A stretch of 64,000 nt of DNA from Tritrichomonas musculus (taxonomy: Eukaryota; Parabasalia; Tritrichomonadida; Tritrichomonadidae): NCBI GenBank assembly GCA_039105265.1, contig JAPFFF010000006.1, forward strand, positions 3,348,001-3,412,000. Direction: 5' to 3'. The notes under the pieces were generated by a model that did not search any database, was not told the origin of the DNA, and was given only the letters and a program-made list of their open reading frames with translations. Positions 1 through 10,523 of the stretch are shown here, piece after piece. The first letter of the stretch is position 1; every line of letters begins with the position of its first letter. The translations under genes and the position numbers were made by a program.

Positions 1-1950
1 GTTGAATTATTATTAAGCCATAAAGACATTGATATCAGCATCAAAAACATTTTAAATTAAAAACATTCATGAAATTTAAATCAAACTTTTTTCATTCAAT
101 TGAAAATCTAAATAATTCATGGAATTAAAGTCAAATTTTTAATTATACCGCGCTTATTAATGCTATAATAGGAAGCCATATAGAAATTGTTAAATTATTA
201 TTAAATAAAGGAGGTTCTGATATCATAAATGTCCGTGACATTTAAAATCAAAATTATTTATAACATTCAAATCTAACTTTTTTAATTGGATTTGAAATAA
301 TGAATGATTTATGGAATTTTAATTGAATTATTAATTGTACACCTTTGATTCTTGCTGCAAATGATAATCGTATAGAAATTGCTGATTTATTATTAAAACA
401 AGAAGGCATTGATATTAATAGCATCGACATTTTAAATCAAGAACTTTCATGAAATTTGAATTCAACTTTTTTAATAATATTAAAATTCATAATGATTTTT
501 GGCATTTTAATATAACATTTTAATAAAACGGCATTGATTCATGCAGCAACTAGAGGTCAAGCAAGAATTGTCGAATTATTATTAAAACAAGAATGTATTA
601 ATATCAACCTCGGAGACATTTAAAATTAAAAGCATTCATGAAATTTAAATCAAACTTTTTTCATTCAATTGAAAATTTAAATAATTCATGGAATTAAAAT
701 CAAATATTTAATTATACAGCGCTTATCAAAGCTATAATGGGAGGTTATATAAAAATTGTTAAATTATTATTAAATAAAGGAGGTTCTGATATCATAAATG
801 TCCGTGACATTTAAAATCAAACTCATTTATGATATTTAAATCTAACTTTTTTTCATTGGATTAGAAATAATGAATGATTTATGGAATTTTAATCAAATTA
901 TTAATCATACACCTTTGATTCTTGCTGCATATCATAATCGTATAGAAATTGTTGATTTATTACTAAAACAAGAAGGCATTGATATTAATAGCTTCGACAT
1001 TTTAAATCAAGAACTTTCATGAAATTTGAATTCAACTTTTTTAATAATATTAAAATTCATAATGATTTTTGGCATTTTAATATAACATTTTAATAATACG
1101 GTATTGATTCATGCAGCAATTGGAGGTTACACCAAAATTGTCAAATTATTATTAAAACAAAAAGGTATTAAAGTCAACCTCATAAACATTTTAAATTAAA
1201 AAAGCATTCATTATATTCAAAACTAATTTTTTTTTTCATCGGATTTAATAATTGAATGTTTTATGGAATTTAAATCGAAAATTTAATGGCACGGCGTTGA
1301 TTGTAGCTTCAGTTTCTGGTTTTAAAGACATCGTTGAATTATTATTAAGCCATGAAGGCATTAAAGTCAACACACAAAACATTGAAAATTAAAAACATTC
1401 ATGAAATTCAAATACAAATTTTTGAATAATATTGAATCTTTGAATGATTTTATGGGATTCAAATGGAACATTTAATAACTCGGCGCTAATCGAAGCTGCA
1501 ATAAATGGTTATATAGATATTGTTGATTTATTATTAAGACAAGAAAGCATTGATGTCAACATCAAAAACATTTTAAATTAAAAACATTTAAAATGTTCAA
1601 ACCTAACTTTTTTATGGTATTTAAAAATTGAATGATTTATGGAATTTAAATGGAACATTTAATAATACGGCGTTGATTGAAGCTGTAAAAGGATACCATA
1701 CAAAAATTGTTGAATTATTGCTAAGACATAAAAACATTGATATCACCATCCGAAACATTTTAAATCAATGATATTCATGACATTCAAATTTACTTTGTTG
1801 ATGATATTAAAAATTTGAATAATTAATGCAATTTTCGAAAAAATAGTTTATCAAACAGCAATTGGCTTGGCAAGAAAAGGATCTAATATGGAAATTGTTT
1901 ATCTTCTATCCAAAGCGGAAAAGGTGATAAATCATAATGATTCCATATAG
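1..1950 (+). pseudogene. Decayed ankyrin-repeat gene with a 190-bp periodic spacer
   Basis: Ten ankyrin-like segments (pattern TALI-A---G---IV-LLL---IDI) start near 147, 339, 528, 716, 909, 1098, 1291, 1480, 1667 and 1855. They are spaced 187-193 bp apart, not the usual 99 bp. Each ~95-bp ankyrin piece is followed by a ~90-100-bp A+T-rich spacer with stop codons, so no long frame exists. The spacers share a consensus and an internal ~50-bp direct repeat around ATTCATGGAATT. The last piece ends in a stop at 1948-1950. The start lies left of the window. I see no GTATGT or ACTAACACACAG splice signals, so a pseudogene is the simplest reading; unusual introns or a non-coding tandem repeat are alternatives. 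Confidence 0.7.
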
Positions 1951-2541
1951 CAAATGAAATGATCCATATTGGATAATAAAAATTACACGAATTTCCATCT
2001 TTGATTTAATAATTAAACATTTTTAAAAATTATTTTTTTTTATTTTTTTAATATCATCATCTAAAATAAGTGGTCGGCAAGATGTTTACATGCAAATAAT
2101 AAAATCAACGATGAATTCTATGATACTTACCATTGATAATTTATGTCTTAATCTAAAAAAAAGGTCAGGAAATAATTTTTTTAATTTGATTGAACTTAAT
2201 CGAATCATCGAAGTATTATTAAATCAAATAAAATTTTGGATTTATCAATTATAAAACGGTAAAAAGATAAAACAATTTAAAAAAAATATAAAATCAAACG
2301 GTTGACCTTCAACATAGGACTTTTGAATGTTCGAAATGAATGTATATATATAATTACTCTAATTTGCTTTCAAAATAATCAAATAAATATTGAAAATGAA
2401 TAAAAATTTCAACATATGATGGCTTTTCGAATTAAATGATCTTAGATTCCGTTTAGAAAAAGAGATTGTTTTTATGATAAATTCTAAATACGTGGATTTG
2501 ATCGGAAGGTATCTTTTTTTTTTTTTTTTTTTTTTTTTATC
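1951..2541. other. Intergenic, no gene seen
   Basis: A+T-rich sequence with no recognisable coding. It ends in a run of about 25 T just before the inverted-repeat element. A short reverse-strand frame here owes its lysine run to that T tract and looks spurious. Confidence 0.6.
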
Positions 2542-4762
2542 AATTACAGGTCCCGACAACCAAAATGAGATTTGATGACATGCAAAATGAGATTCTCTCA
2601 ATTTTTTCAATGTATTAAATTTTTTTTATCGTCTTTTTTGCCTCTTCAACTACGTGCAAAATGAGATTGAAAATTTTAAATATATCTTGTGAAAAATTTA
2701 ATATTTTTTAAAATAAATATTATTTATATTTGTATATTTTATAATATTATTTTAAAAATATTTAAATAATTGATTGAGTGTTTTAATGATAGATTTTTTT
2801 GAACATTTTGATTTTTTTGCTTATCAGAATAAAATCACATTTTTAACATAAAAATCATAATTTTAATTATAACATCGATTATACTATTTTAATGAACATA
2901 AAGCAACGTTCTTTTAATTAAAATTAATTTTAAGGTGAAAAAAAAATCTTATTTGACCTTTCATATTTTATTCACAAAAAAATAATTTTTTTTTATTGGA
3001 AAATATAAAAAATGTGAAATTTTAATTGAATTATCTAATATTATACTGATTTTAGTGGACACCAATCAGTAAACTCAATTTTTCCAATTGTTAAAATTCA
3101 ATCATCAACAATAGCATTAATTCTAGTGTTTTTGTCTAAAATATATTTAAAAAATATAATCTAATAATAAATTCATTGTTTTTGACCAATGAATGAGTAA
3201 ATTTCATGACCCAAGATATAAATTGAATATTTCACATCACATGTCATGTTTTTTAAATACTTAGATTTCTAGTATTTGAGCTTTTTTGAATGAAAAAAAA
3301 ATTATATAAAAATAAAAAGAGGCATTAAAACAGTTTGATATCCAAAGAAATCATTTGAATTGCTTTATAACATTGAGAAAAAATAAGTTCTATGAAAATA
3401 TTGAGGCAAGGTTTTCACTTCACATCAAACTTTTTGAATACTCAAACTTGATTTATATCATTTCATATTACTGATTATTGTTATAGCAGTGTATATCGTT
3501 ATATTTATGCCAACCAATTGGAATTTTCAGCTGATATGAAAGAGATGATATTATATTTTAAAATGATCATAATTCATATCCTATTTGTATATTGTAGGAA
3601 TGAGGCATCAATTCATATTTATTATTATTAGTTGTTTATATTTAATTGCATTTCATAAGCCATAACTCAAATGATTAATGAAAAATAACAGAAAAAATCT
3701 ATATCACCAATAATTTAACATATATTAATGTTTGATTTTCAAAAACATGTTCATTTATTGTATCATTTGATGTTTGATGATATATCAAAAAAATTTAAAA
3801 AAGTGCTCCACCAATTCAGCTAGGATTCACTCTTTTTGTTTGAATTGTTTTTTCGTACGTTAATAAATAAACCATTCAATTAAAAATATCAAAAAAATGA
3901 TGAAGAAAACTAATATCATTTATCATATTATCATAAAAGCAGATAATTATATTGAAAGTTTTTAAATATATCATTTAAAATAATTTTTGTTTTAATCAAA
4001 TAATAAGATGAGTATAAATCTCGTAAAAATTGTGATTTGAGGTAAATATAGATATATTCATATTTTATACGTTTATATAACGAAATTAATCACTATATTA
4101 ATTATTGAACTTCCTTGAATTCAGCATTAAGTTACAAAATAAATTTGTGAGAAATATATATAAACCATTCAAATTTTAATGAAAAATAAAATTAATTTTA
4201 TAGCTGAATCCGTGGAACAAAATTCAACAATGTATAATACAAAAATAATTGCATATATATGTAAAATTAAAATACTAAATATCAAAAAAAAAAAATATTT
4301 TTTTTTTTATGCGCCTGTACCTCTGAAAATATGCATTTCAATTGAAAATATTTGATAAAAAGTTCAATCAAATATTTATGATATAAATCAAAAGTTCAAT
4401 CAATATTTAGCCATAATCAATAGTTTTTTGATGAAACACAAGATGTTTCAAAAATGAAAATGTTTATTTTGAAGATTATATGGATATTTTAAATAGATTT
4501 TATTGTCCAAAATAATCATTGATGATAAAAATTATATTACATCATTTTACAAAGCATATAAAAAAATCTCATTTTGCATGTCATTTTATGTACGTTTATT
4601 TTTGTGAACGTTTAAATCTCATTTTGCTTGTCATTTTGGCAAAAAAAATACAAGCAAAATGAGATTTTTAAAACCTTTTGATTGTTAAAGTGGGCAAATT
4701 AAAAAATTGAATACATTGAAAAAATTGAGAGAATCTCATTTTGGATGTCGGGACTTGTAATT
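2542..4762. mobile_element. 2.2-kb element with terminal inverted repeats, coding-poor
   Basis: The left end (about 2542-2627) and right end (about 4699-4762) are inverted copies sharing AATTACA(A/G)GTCCCGACA, then CCAAAATGAGAT, then CTCTCAATTTTTTCAATGT. The left copy has an extra ~22-bp duplication of the GACATGCAAAATGAGAT motif. The same motif recurs near both ends (about 2577, 2652, 4567, 4612, 4650), as expected of subterminal binding sites for a transposase. No convincing frame lies inside, so this looks like a non-autonomous or fully decayed DNA transposon. I could not fix a target-site duplication, so the superfamily is open. Confidence 0.65.
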
Positions 4763-5587
4763 ATATCACAAATATTTTGGTATCATATATTAAATTATCA
4801 TACAAATGATGAATTATATTATTTATTACATAGTATAAAATATTAAATTAAAAAAATAACATCATTAATTAATTACATTTCCAAGATATAATTAATTTAT
4901 TAGTCCCATTCGAAAATGAAAACTGATATGAAATTAACTCTAACAATTTTCGATATATCTGAATTATTTAATAATAATATCGATGTATAAACTTTTTTCT
5001 ATACAATTTCCCCTCCAGTTTGGTATAATCATCTATATTAATGATCAATATAAAAATATAAACTTTTTTTATCTTTAATATATGAATAAACAATAAATTT
5101 GATCAAACTTTGATTTACGTCATAATTTATAAGTTTAATGTAAAGTTTCTTTTATAAAAAGTAAAGAAAATTTGCGTTATATTTTGAATTTGCATAAACG
5201 TTCATTCTAATTAAAATTTTTTAAAAAAATATCTTTATAAATACAAGGAAAAAATCTAAAATTTATTTATTAAAAAGAAAAATCAATTATAATAAAACCT
5301 ATTTAAATGATATAAAATAGAATAAAAAGAAAAATTGTCAAAATAATAACGAAATAAAATTGAACCATAAAGATAAAAACAATAAAAAAAATAAAACATA
5401 TTTTTCTTTTCATAAAATAATTATTTATATATTTTAAATATTTATTCAAATTATAACATAAAAATAAAAATCAATTTTATTTTAAATAATGAAAAAATTT
5501 AATTCTATAACAATATAAAAATATATTAATAATTACATAAAATTCAAATAGCTTTCAAACTTTTTTTTTATATATATCTTTAAAAAT
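4763..5587. other. Intergenic, no gene seen
   Basis: Extremely A+T-rich sequence with no protein-like frame, RNA gene or clear repeat. The last part is the upstream region of the CAP-domain gene and ends in a TATATATCTTTAAAAAT stretch next to its ATG. Confidence 0.6.
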
Positions 5588-7195
5588 ATGAATATCCTTT
5601 TATTCGTTCCACTTTTACTTGCGAGACAAATCATTGAATTCCCAGAGCTCGAACGACGTAATCCCGATGACATCTGCCAAGAATACCAAAACAACTATGT
5701 TTGGAAAAAAACAGGTGAGTGTTATACTCCAGGCCAAGATTGCACCTATGGCACCCATAGCAAAGAAGACATTGAATGGACAGGCAAGCGAGTTAATTTT
5801 TTCCGTAAGCTTACTGGCTTATCCACTATTCCATTAACACAAAATTCGGAATTTTTAAATTATGTCAATCAAGCTAGCTTAGTTATGGACAAAAATAATG
5901 TTTTTTCACACAAATTAAATGACGAAACCTTAAAATGCTGGACCAAAGCTGCCCAAACAGGAGCAGCTAATTCCAATATTTATTGGTCAAGTGGTCCTGC
6001 CTGCAGTACTAATTCAATTACCAGTTACATTGATGATTCAAATACAGATTCGCTTGGACATCGACGATGGATTCTTAATCCTCCCCTCAATCAAGTTGTA
6101 TCAGGCGTTGCCGGCAGTTACTCAGCACTTCTTATAATGGAAGAAGGCGTCAAAAACGGAAAAGATACAATTTCAAAGTTCCTCGCATATCCACCACCTG
6201 GGCCAGTTCCTTCCGATCTAATTTTCCAATTCTGGTCGTTCAGCCGAAACTACACAGAACCTCGATCAGAAGAGCACAACAAGATGCCCGATGACACCAA
6301 AGTGAAAATCAAGTGCAACGACACTGTTAAAACGCTGACACCATCGCTTCAAGGATCCAATTCAATAATGTATCCAGCAATGGCCAAATTTTCACCTGGC
6401 GACGTACCGGCGGGCACTTATTGCAAGGTCGTCGTGTCAAGCGACTCTCTCGACATCGAGTGGCGCTACACGGTCCTCTCAATTAAGTGCGTCAACGGCA
6501 AGGCCGAGAACGTCAACCCAGACGCTTTTGCAGGCGATGATGACGGTGATGGCGGTTATGACTTCGACGATGGAAAGAAAGGCGGAGGTTCTAGTTCGAA
6601 CAAAGATGACGACGACGACTCCGAAAAATCTGCGAAATCACTCGGAAACATCGAAGTAAAGCACGCTTATCTTGGCACATCGCCGAACGTTCGTTTGAAT
6701 TTGAATTTCTTCGTCAAGTTGATGAAAAAAGTGAGGCTGCTTTTCGGCGCTGTTGTGCCCGCCCCTGAGTTTGTGCACTCCGCGGTCTGGGTCGGACAGG
6801 ACGCTTCTTCTGACGACAGCGTTGGTGCACTTTTTGTATACGGAAAGTACTGGAACAGGAAGAATTTGAACTCGTACATCGGAAGAGACGGAGCTAAGGC
6901 GTTCGTGATGACACTTCGGGAGTTCAAGCAAAGATACCCTTCAATCGAGCCAATCAAGCTCGATGTGAATGAAAAAGTGAAGATGTTCGACTTCATTGAA
7001 AAAGTGGAGAAAAGTGGAAATTGGAGAGCGAGCGATTACAACTGGCCAACAAATAACTGCCAACATTTCACTGCAAAGGTGATCGAGATATTGAAGGCAA
7101 CTCGCGCATCACCTGCAACAAACGACTGGATGGATTTGCCAAAGCAGGTCTTGAACTCTTTGAAATCAAACGAAAAATCACTTAAAAAACTCTAA
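5588..7195 (+). CDS. Secreted CAP-domain protein fused to an NC-motif (LRAT/NlpC-P60-like) domain
   Basis: 535 aa. The hydrophobic start (MNILLFVPLLLA) is a likely short signal peptide. Residues ~65-165 look like a CAP/SCP (CRISP, Antigen 5, PR-1) domain: a helix with QASLVMDKNNVFSH, then SNIYWSSG, then the signature GHRRWILNP. A Gly/Ser/Asp-rich acidic linker (~315-350) follows. The C-terminal part (~360-515) carries HSAVWVG and, about 90 residues later, NNCQHF, the His and NC pair of LRAT/NlpC-P60-type thiol enzymes (circularly permuted papain fold). The second domain may hydrolyse or transfer an amide or acyl group; that is inference from two motifs. From about 6200 on, G+C content rises strongly. 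The gene is convergent with the hexapeptide surface protein. The first ATG was chosen because it supplies the signal peptide. Confidence 0.8.
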   Translation: MNILLFVPLLLARQIIEFPELERRNPDDICQEYQNNYVWKKTGECYTPGQDCTYGTHSKEDIEWTGKRVNFFRKLTGLSTIPLTQNSEFLNYVNQASLVMDKNNVFSHKLNDETLKCWTKAAQTGAANSNIYWSSGPACSTNSITSYIDDSNTDSLGHRRWILNPPLNQVVSGVAGSYSALLIMEEGVKNGKDTISKFLAYPPPGPVPSDLIFQFWSFSRNYTEPRSEEHNKMPDDTKVKIKCNDTVKTLTPSLQGSNSIMYPAMAKFSPGDVPAGTYCKVVVSSDSLDIEWRYTVLSIKCVNGKAENVNPDAFAGDDDGDGGYDFDDGKKGGGSSSNKDDDDDSEKSAKSLGNIEVKHAYLGTSPNVRLNLNFFVKLMKKVRLLFGAVVPAPEFVHSAVWVGQDASSDDSVGALFVYGKYWNRKNLNSYIGRDGAKAFVMTLREFKQRYPSIEPIKLDVNEKVKMFDFIEKVEKSGNWRASDYNWPTNNCQHFTAKVIEILKATRASPATNDWMDLPKQVLNSLKSNEKSLKKL

Positions 7196-7595
7196 GTTGA
7201 TATGATTGTTATTTGATTACAAATAACAATTTACTCAAGGTTACTAAAAAAAAACTTTATTTTTTTTTATTATATTTATAATTCTGGTAATAACTGGTCG
7301 GTTAATTCAATTATTTCAATTAACATATTGAATTTTTTTTTTTTAAATAAAATCATTTATTGCAAAAAAATTACTTTTTTTGTCTAATCTTTTTTTTTTT
7401 TTTTTTTTTTTTTTTAATTATTAAATTTTGGTCAAAATAATATAAAAATTTACTTGATTTTTTGGATGAACAATTTTCAGATATCAAAAAAAAAAACATT
7501 TAATGGAAAAAAATAGTTATTTTTATTATTAATAATATAAAATACTCTTATTTTCATTATAAATAATATTATAATGATGCATTTATTTTCATTAT
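7196..7595. other. Convergent intergenic spacer with T tracts
   Basis: Shared 3' region of two convergent genes. It holds several T runs, the longest about 26 bases near 7390-7415, and no coding signal. Confidence 0.6.
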
Positions 7596-10523
7596 TTAGT
7601 GATCATCCATGTTGAAATCATCTTCAAATGGGTCGTCTCCAATATCCAAGCCATGAAGAACGTTATTGTAAGTTATGCTCGATGTTGTGTCTTCAATTGG
7701 GTTGAGCTCTTCAAACATGTCGCTGCTTGGCTCATTCCTTCTGTGCCTGACTATGAAGAAGGCGATGATCGCAGCCACGAGTCCAACTGCGCAGACAGTC
7801 GCGGCAACAGCGCCAGCGATGACCGCTGTCTTCTTATTTTTACTGCCTTCGTTGATGTTGATCACAACCTCATTTCGTATCGTTTTTGATGGAGTGAATT
7901 CAACAGATGAGGTGAAAACATCCGAAGAAGTGAAGTGATATGATGATGTGAATTCTTTTGAATTCGTAAAAACTGCCGATTTTGTGAACTCACTTGAAGC
8001 AGTGAAATAATTTGATGCTGTGAAATTATTCGATGCTGTAAAATAATTCGATGCTGTGAAATAATTCGATGCTGTGAAATTATTCGATGCTGTGAAATTA
8101 TTCGATGCTGTGAAATAATTCGATGCTGTGAAATAATTCGATGCTGTGAAATTATTCGATGCTGTGAAATTATTCGATGCTGTAAAATAATTCGATGCTG
8201 TAAAAGTGTGAGTGGCATCAAAATGGTTCGATGGAGTGAAACTTTTTGAATCAGTGAATTCAGATGATTTGGTGAAGGGCGTTGATGAGGAGAAGTGAAG
8301 TGAACCAGTGAAATTATTTGAATGTGTGAAAACTGCTGATCCAGTGAATTGCTTTGACTCAGAAAATTGCGAGGAACCGGTGAAGTGATATGATGCACTG
8401 AAAGGACTGGAAGCAGAGAACAGACTGGATGGTGTGAAAGTGTGTGTCGCATTGAAGTCATTTGATGGCGTAAAACCAAGTGAACTTGAGAACTGCATTG
8501 AAAAAGTGAACAAGTTTGAATCAGTGAAGTGTTCACTCAATGTGAAATTCTGCGTCTCACTGAATTTTTCTGTGCTGGAAAAGTCTGCCGAGCCACTGAA
8601 AAACGATGAGTCAGAGAACTGATTGGACAATGAAAAGAAGGACGATTCAGAGAAGCAATTTGATGCATTGAATGGAATTGATGGAGTAAAAGTATGACTT
8701 GCATTGAAATCATTCGAAGGCGTGAATTTATGTGATGGCGAGAAATCACTGGACTCTGTGAACAAGTTGGACTTTGTGAAATCAGTTGTCTCAGAAAACA
8801 CACCTGTTCGTGAGAAAGCATCGGTGTTTGTGAAATAGAAAGATGATGAAAAATGACTCGATTTTGTGAAATATCCACTTTTTGTGAAATCAGAAGACAA
8901 CGAGAAAGCATCTGAACCACTGAACTTACAGGACTGAGTAAAGCCATGAGACTGAATGAATGCCTGAGAATTTGAAAACTTTTTTGAATCAGAGAAATCA
9001 TTAGATGATGAAAAAGAGACAGAGTTTGAAAAAGGCTTCGAAAAAGTAAAAGAGCCCGACTTTGAGAATGAAAGAGTAGGTGAAAACTTTTCAGAAGAAG
9101 AGAATGAATGAGAAGATGAAAACTGTTTTGAAGGCGAAAATGAATGAGAAGGTGAAAACTGTTTTGAAGGCGAAAATGAATGAGAAGGTGAAAACTGTTT
9201 TGAAGGCGAAAACTGTTTTGAAGGTGAAAACTGCTCTGAAGGTGAAAACTGTTTTGAAGGTGAAAACTGTTTTGAAGGTGAAAACTGCTTTGAAGGTGAA
9301 AACTGCTCAGAGGGCGTAAATAAAGCCGTCTGCATTTTTGTATCAATCAGTGTTTGATAAGAGACGACGCCATCTGGGAATCCTATCGTTTTATTGCATG
9401 ATCCGTGCTTGCTGACGCAGTCTTCTGCATTGCATCCTTTCACTATCTCGTCATCCTTCAAATATCTGACACCAGGACAGTAAGAATCATTTATAAATAG
9501 CTGAAATTCCATGAGTTTTTCATTGACAGATCCAAATTTGCTTCCATCTTTTGTTTCAATGGGACCAATATCGTTTCCAAAGTAAGTGCAGTTGCTCAGA
9601 ATCATTTGAACATTGTTGCCATCATCTTTTTCGAAAAGTCCATTATTTTCATTTATCAGTATGGAATCGTAAAATGTTAATGAGAATCCAGTGTTTGAAT
9701 GCAATTTGATCAGTTTTGAATAGTAGCTTGTTTTTATGTTAACTTTTTCAATAACGTAACTTTGCTTATTTTCATTTATTCCAGAAAGTTCCAAAACTCT
9801 GCATTTACAATTAATAATATTCGACATACCAAATGAAAAGCAATGGGAGTTATCGAATTGAAAGGCCCAGCCTTTTGGAAAATTGGTCATATTAATACAT
9901 CTGATATATTGTGCACCACTTTGGCAGTAAAAGTTTTTGGGCTCGCTGGTAGTAGGACTATAATTGTTTTCAGTAATTATTGAACTGTATAAGCACATGA
10001 AAAAATCATCTGAATTACAATCCATATTGAGGAATGCGAAATTTTTAGAACCTTTAGAGTTTAAACTACATGTATGAGTAATAGTAACACAACGACATTG
10101 AGCTAGATATGCAACACCATTAGTTGATTCACAATTAGCAAATGTTGATCTTGTAATATATAATGATAATTCTTTTTTTGTAATTGCAATGGCATCTTGC
10201 TTGATATATATGAATGAACATCCAATAAAAGAAACCGAAATGCTTTTATCTCTTTCAAAATTTACATCAAAATTAATTCCATTATGAAAGGTTTCACTAT
10301 AAGTCCAATGAACATCATTAACAACAGGCTCACTAACTAATGCAACACCTCCCAATCCTTTGTAGAATGACGAGTCTTTCACATGAAGGGTAACTTGATC
10401 ATAAAAAAATAAGGGAAAAGCTTTCTGAAAGTAACAATGAGTTAATGAAAAATGCTTGCCTACAAAAACCGGAGAAGGTGAATATATAGAAGAAGCTGCA
10501 AGAGAAAGTATTGTAATATTCAT
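7596..10523 (-). CDS. Large single-pass surface protein with Phe-Ser/Thr hexapeptide repeats
   Basis: 975 aa on the minus strand. The N-terminal ~390 residues are rich in Cys, Asn and short beta-strand-like segments, compatible with a parallel beta-helix ectodomain; an N-terminal signal peptide is possible but weak. Residues ~400-880 are about 80 tandem hexads of the form F-(S/T)-x-S-x-x (for example FSPSKQ, FTASNN), Phe recurring every sixth residue. A transmembrane helix lies at ~900-922 (alanine/valine/isoleucine rich), then an RHRR stop-transfer and a ~45-residue acidic cytoplasmic tail with DDPFEDD. Topology is type I. The 18-bp DNA unit has expanded recently at two places (about 7990-8200 and 9110-9310). 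Function unknown; adhesion or a stalk-like surface protein is inference. Confidence 0.8.
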   Translation of the reverse strand: MNITILSLAASSIYSPSPVFVGKHFSLTHCYFQKAFPLFFYDQVTLHVKDSSFYKGLGGVALVSEPVVNDVHWTYSETFHNGINFDVNFERDKSISVSFIGCSFIYIKQDAIAITKKELSLYITRSTFANCESTNGVAYLAQCRCVTITHTCSLNSKGSKNFAFLNMDCNSDDFFMCLYSSIITENNYSPTTSEPKNFYCQSGAQYIRCINMTNFPKGWAFQFDNSHCFSFGMSNIINCKCRVLELSGINENKQSYVIEKVNIKTSYYSKLIKLHSNTGFSLTFYDSILINENNGLFEKDDGNNVQMILSNCTYFGNDIGPIETKDGSKFGSVNEKLMEFQLFINDSYCPGVRYLKDDEIVKGCNAEDCVSKHGSCNKTIGFPDGVVSYQTLIDTKMQTALFTPSEQFSPSKQFSPSKQFSPSKQFSPSEQFSPSKQFSPSKQFSPSHSFSPSKQFSPSHSFSPSKQFSSSHSFSSSEKFSPTLSFSKSGSFTFSKPFSNSVSFSSSNDFSDSKKFSNSQAFIQSHGFTQSCKFSGSDAFSLSSDFTKSGYFTKSSHFSSSFYFTNTDAFSRTGVFSETTDFTKSNLFTESSDFSPSHKFTPSNDFNASHTFTPSIPFNASNCFSESSFFSLSNQFSDSSFFSGSADFSSTEKFSETQNFTLSEHFTDSNLFTFSMQFSSSLGFTPSNDFNATHTFTPSSLFSASSPFSASYHFTGSSQFSESKQFTGSAVFTHSNNFTGSLHFSSSTPFTKSSEFTDSKSFTPSNHFDATHTFTASNYFTASNNFTASNNFTASNYFTASNYFTASNNFTASNNFTASNYFTASNYFTASNNFTASNYFTASSEFTKSAVFTNSKEFTSSYHFTSSDVFTSSVEFTPSKTIRNEVVININEGSKNKKTAVIAGAVAATVCAVGLVAAIIAFFIVRHRRNEPSSDMFEELNPIEDTTSSITYNNVLHGLDIGDDPFEDDFNMDDH
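7990..8205. repeat. 18-bp tandem repeat inside the surface-protein gene
   Basis: About a dozen near-identical 18-bp copies (TTCGATGCTGTGAAATAA and a close variant) encode alternating TASNYF and TASNNF hexads on the minus strand. Near identity shows recent expansion, so copy number is likely polymorphic. Confidence 0.85.
9110..9310. repeat. Second 18-bp tandem repeat, SPSKQF-type hexads
   Basis: Roughly eleven 18-bp units of the GAAGGTGAAAACTGTTTT type encode SPSKQF, SPSEQF and SPSHSF hexads of the same protein. The start of the hexapeptide region is thus a second recent expansion. Confidence 0.8.

Noticed and set aside
1-1950. Conventional spliced ankyrin gene
   Set aside because: No GTATGT donors or ACTAACACACAG acceptors at spacer edges, and spacer lengths shift frame between units.
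2359-2610. 83-codon reverse frame with a lysine run
   Set aside because: The lysines come from a T tract and the frame runs across the end of an inverted-repeat element; no protein features.
7862-9346. Long alternative frames (224 and 269 codons) antisense or shifted within the hexapeptide gene
   Set aside because: 18-bp units are open in several frames; these are by-products of periodicity, and the hexapeptide frame has a membrane anchor and N-terminal domain.
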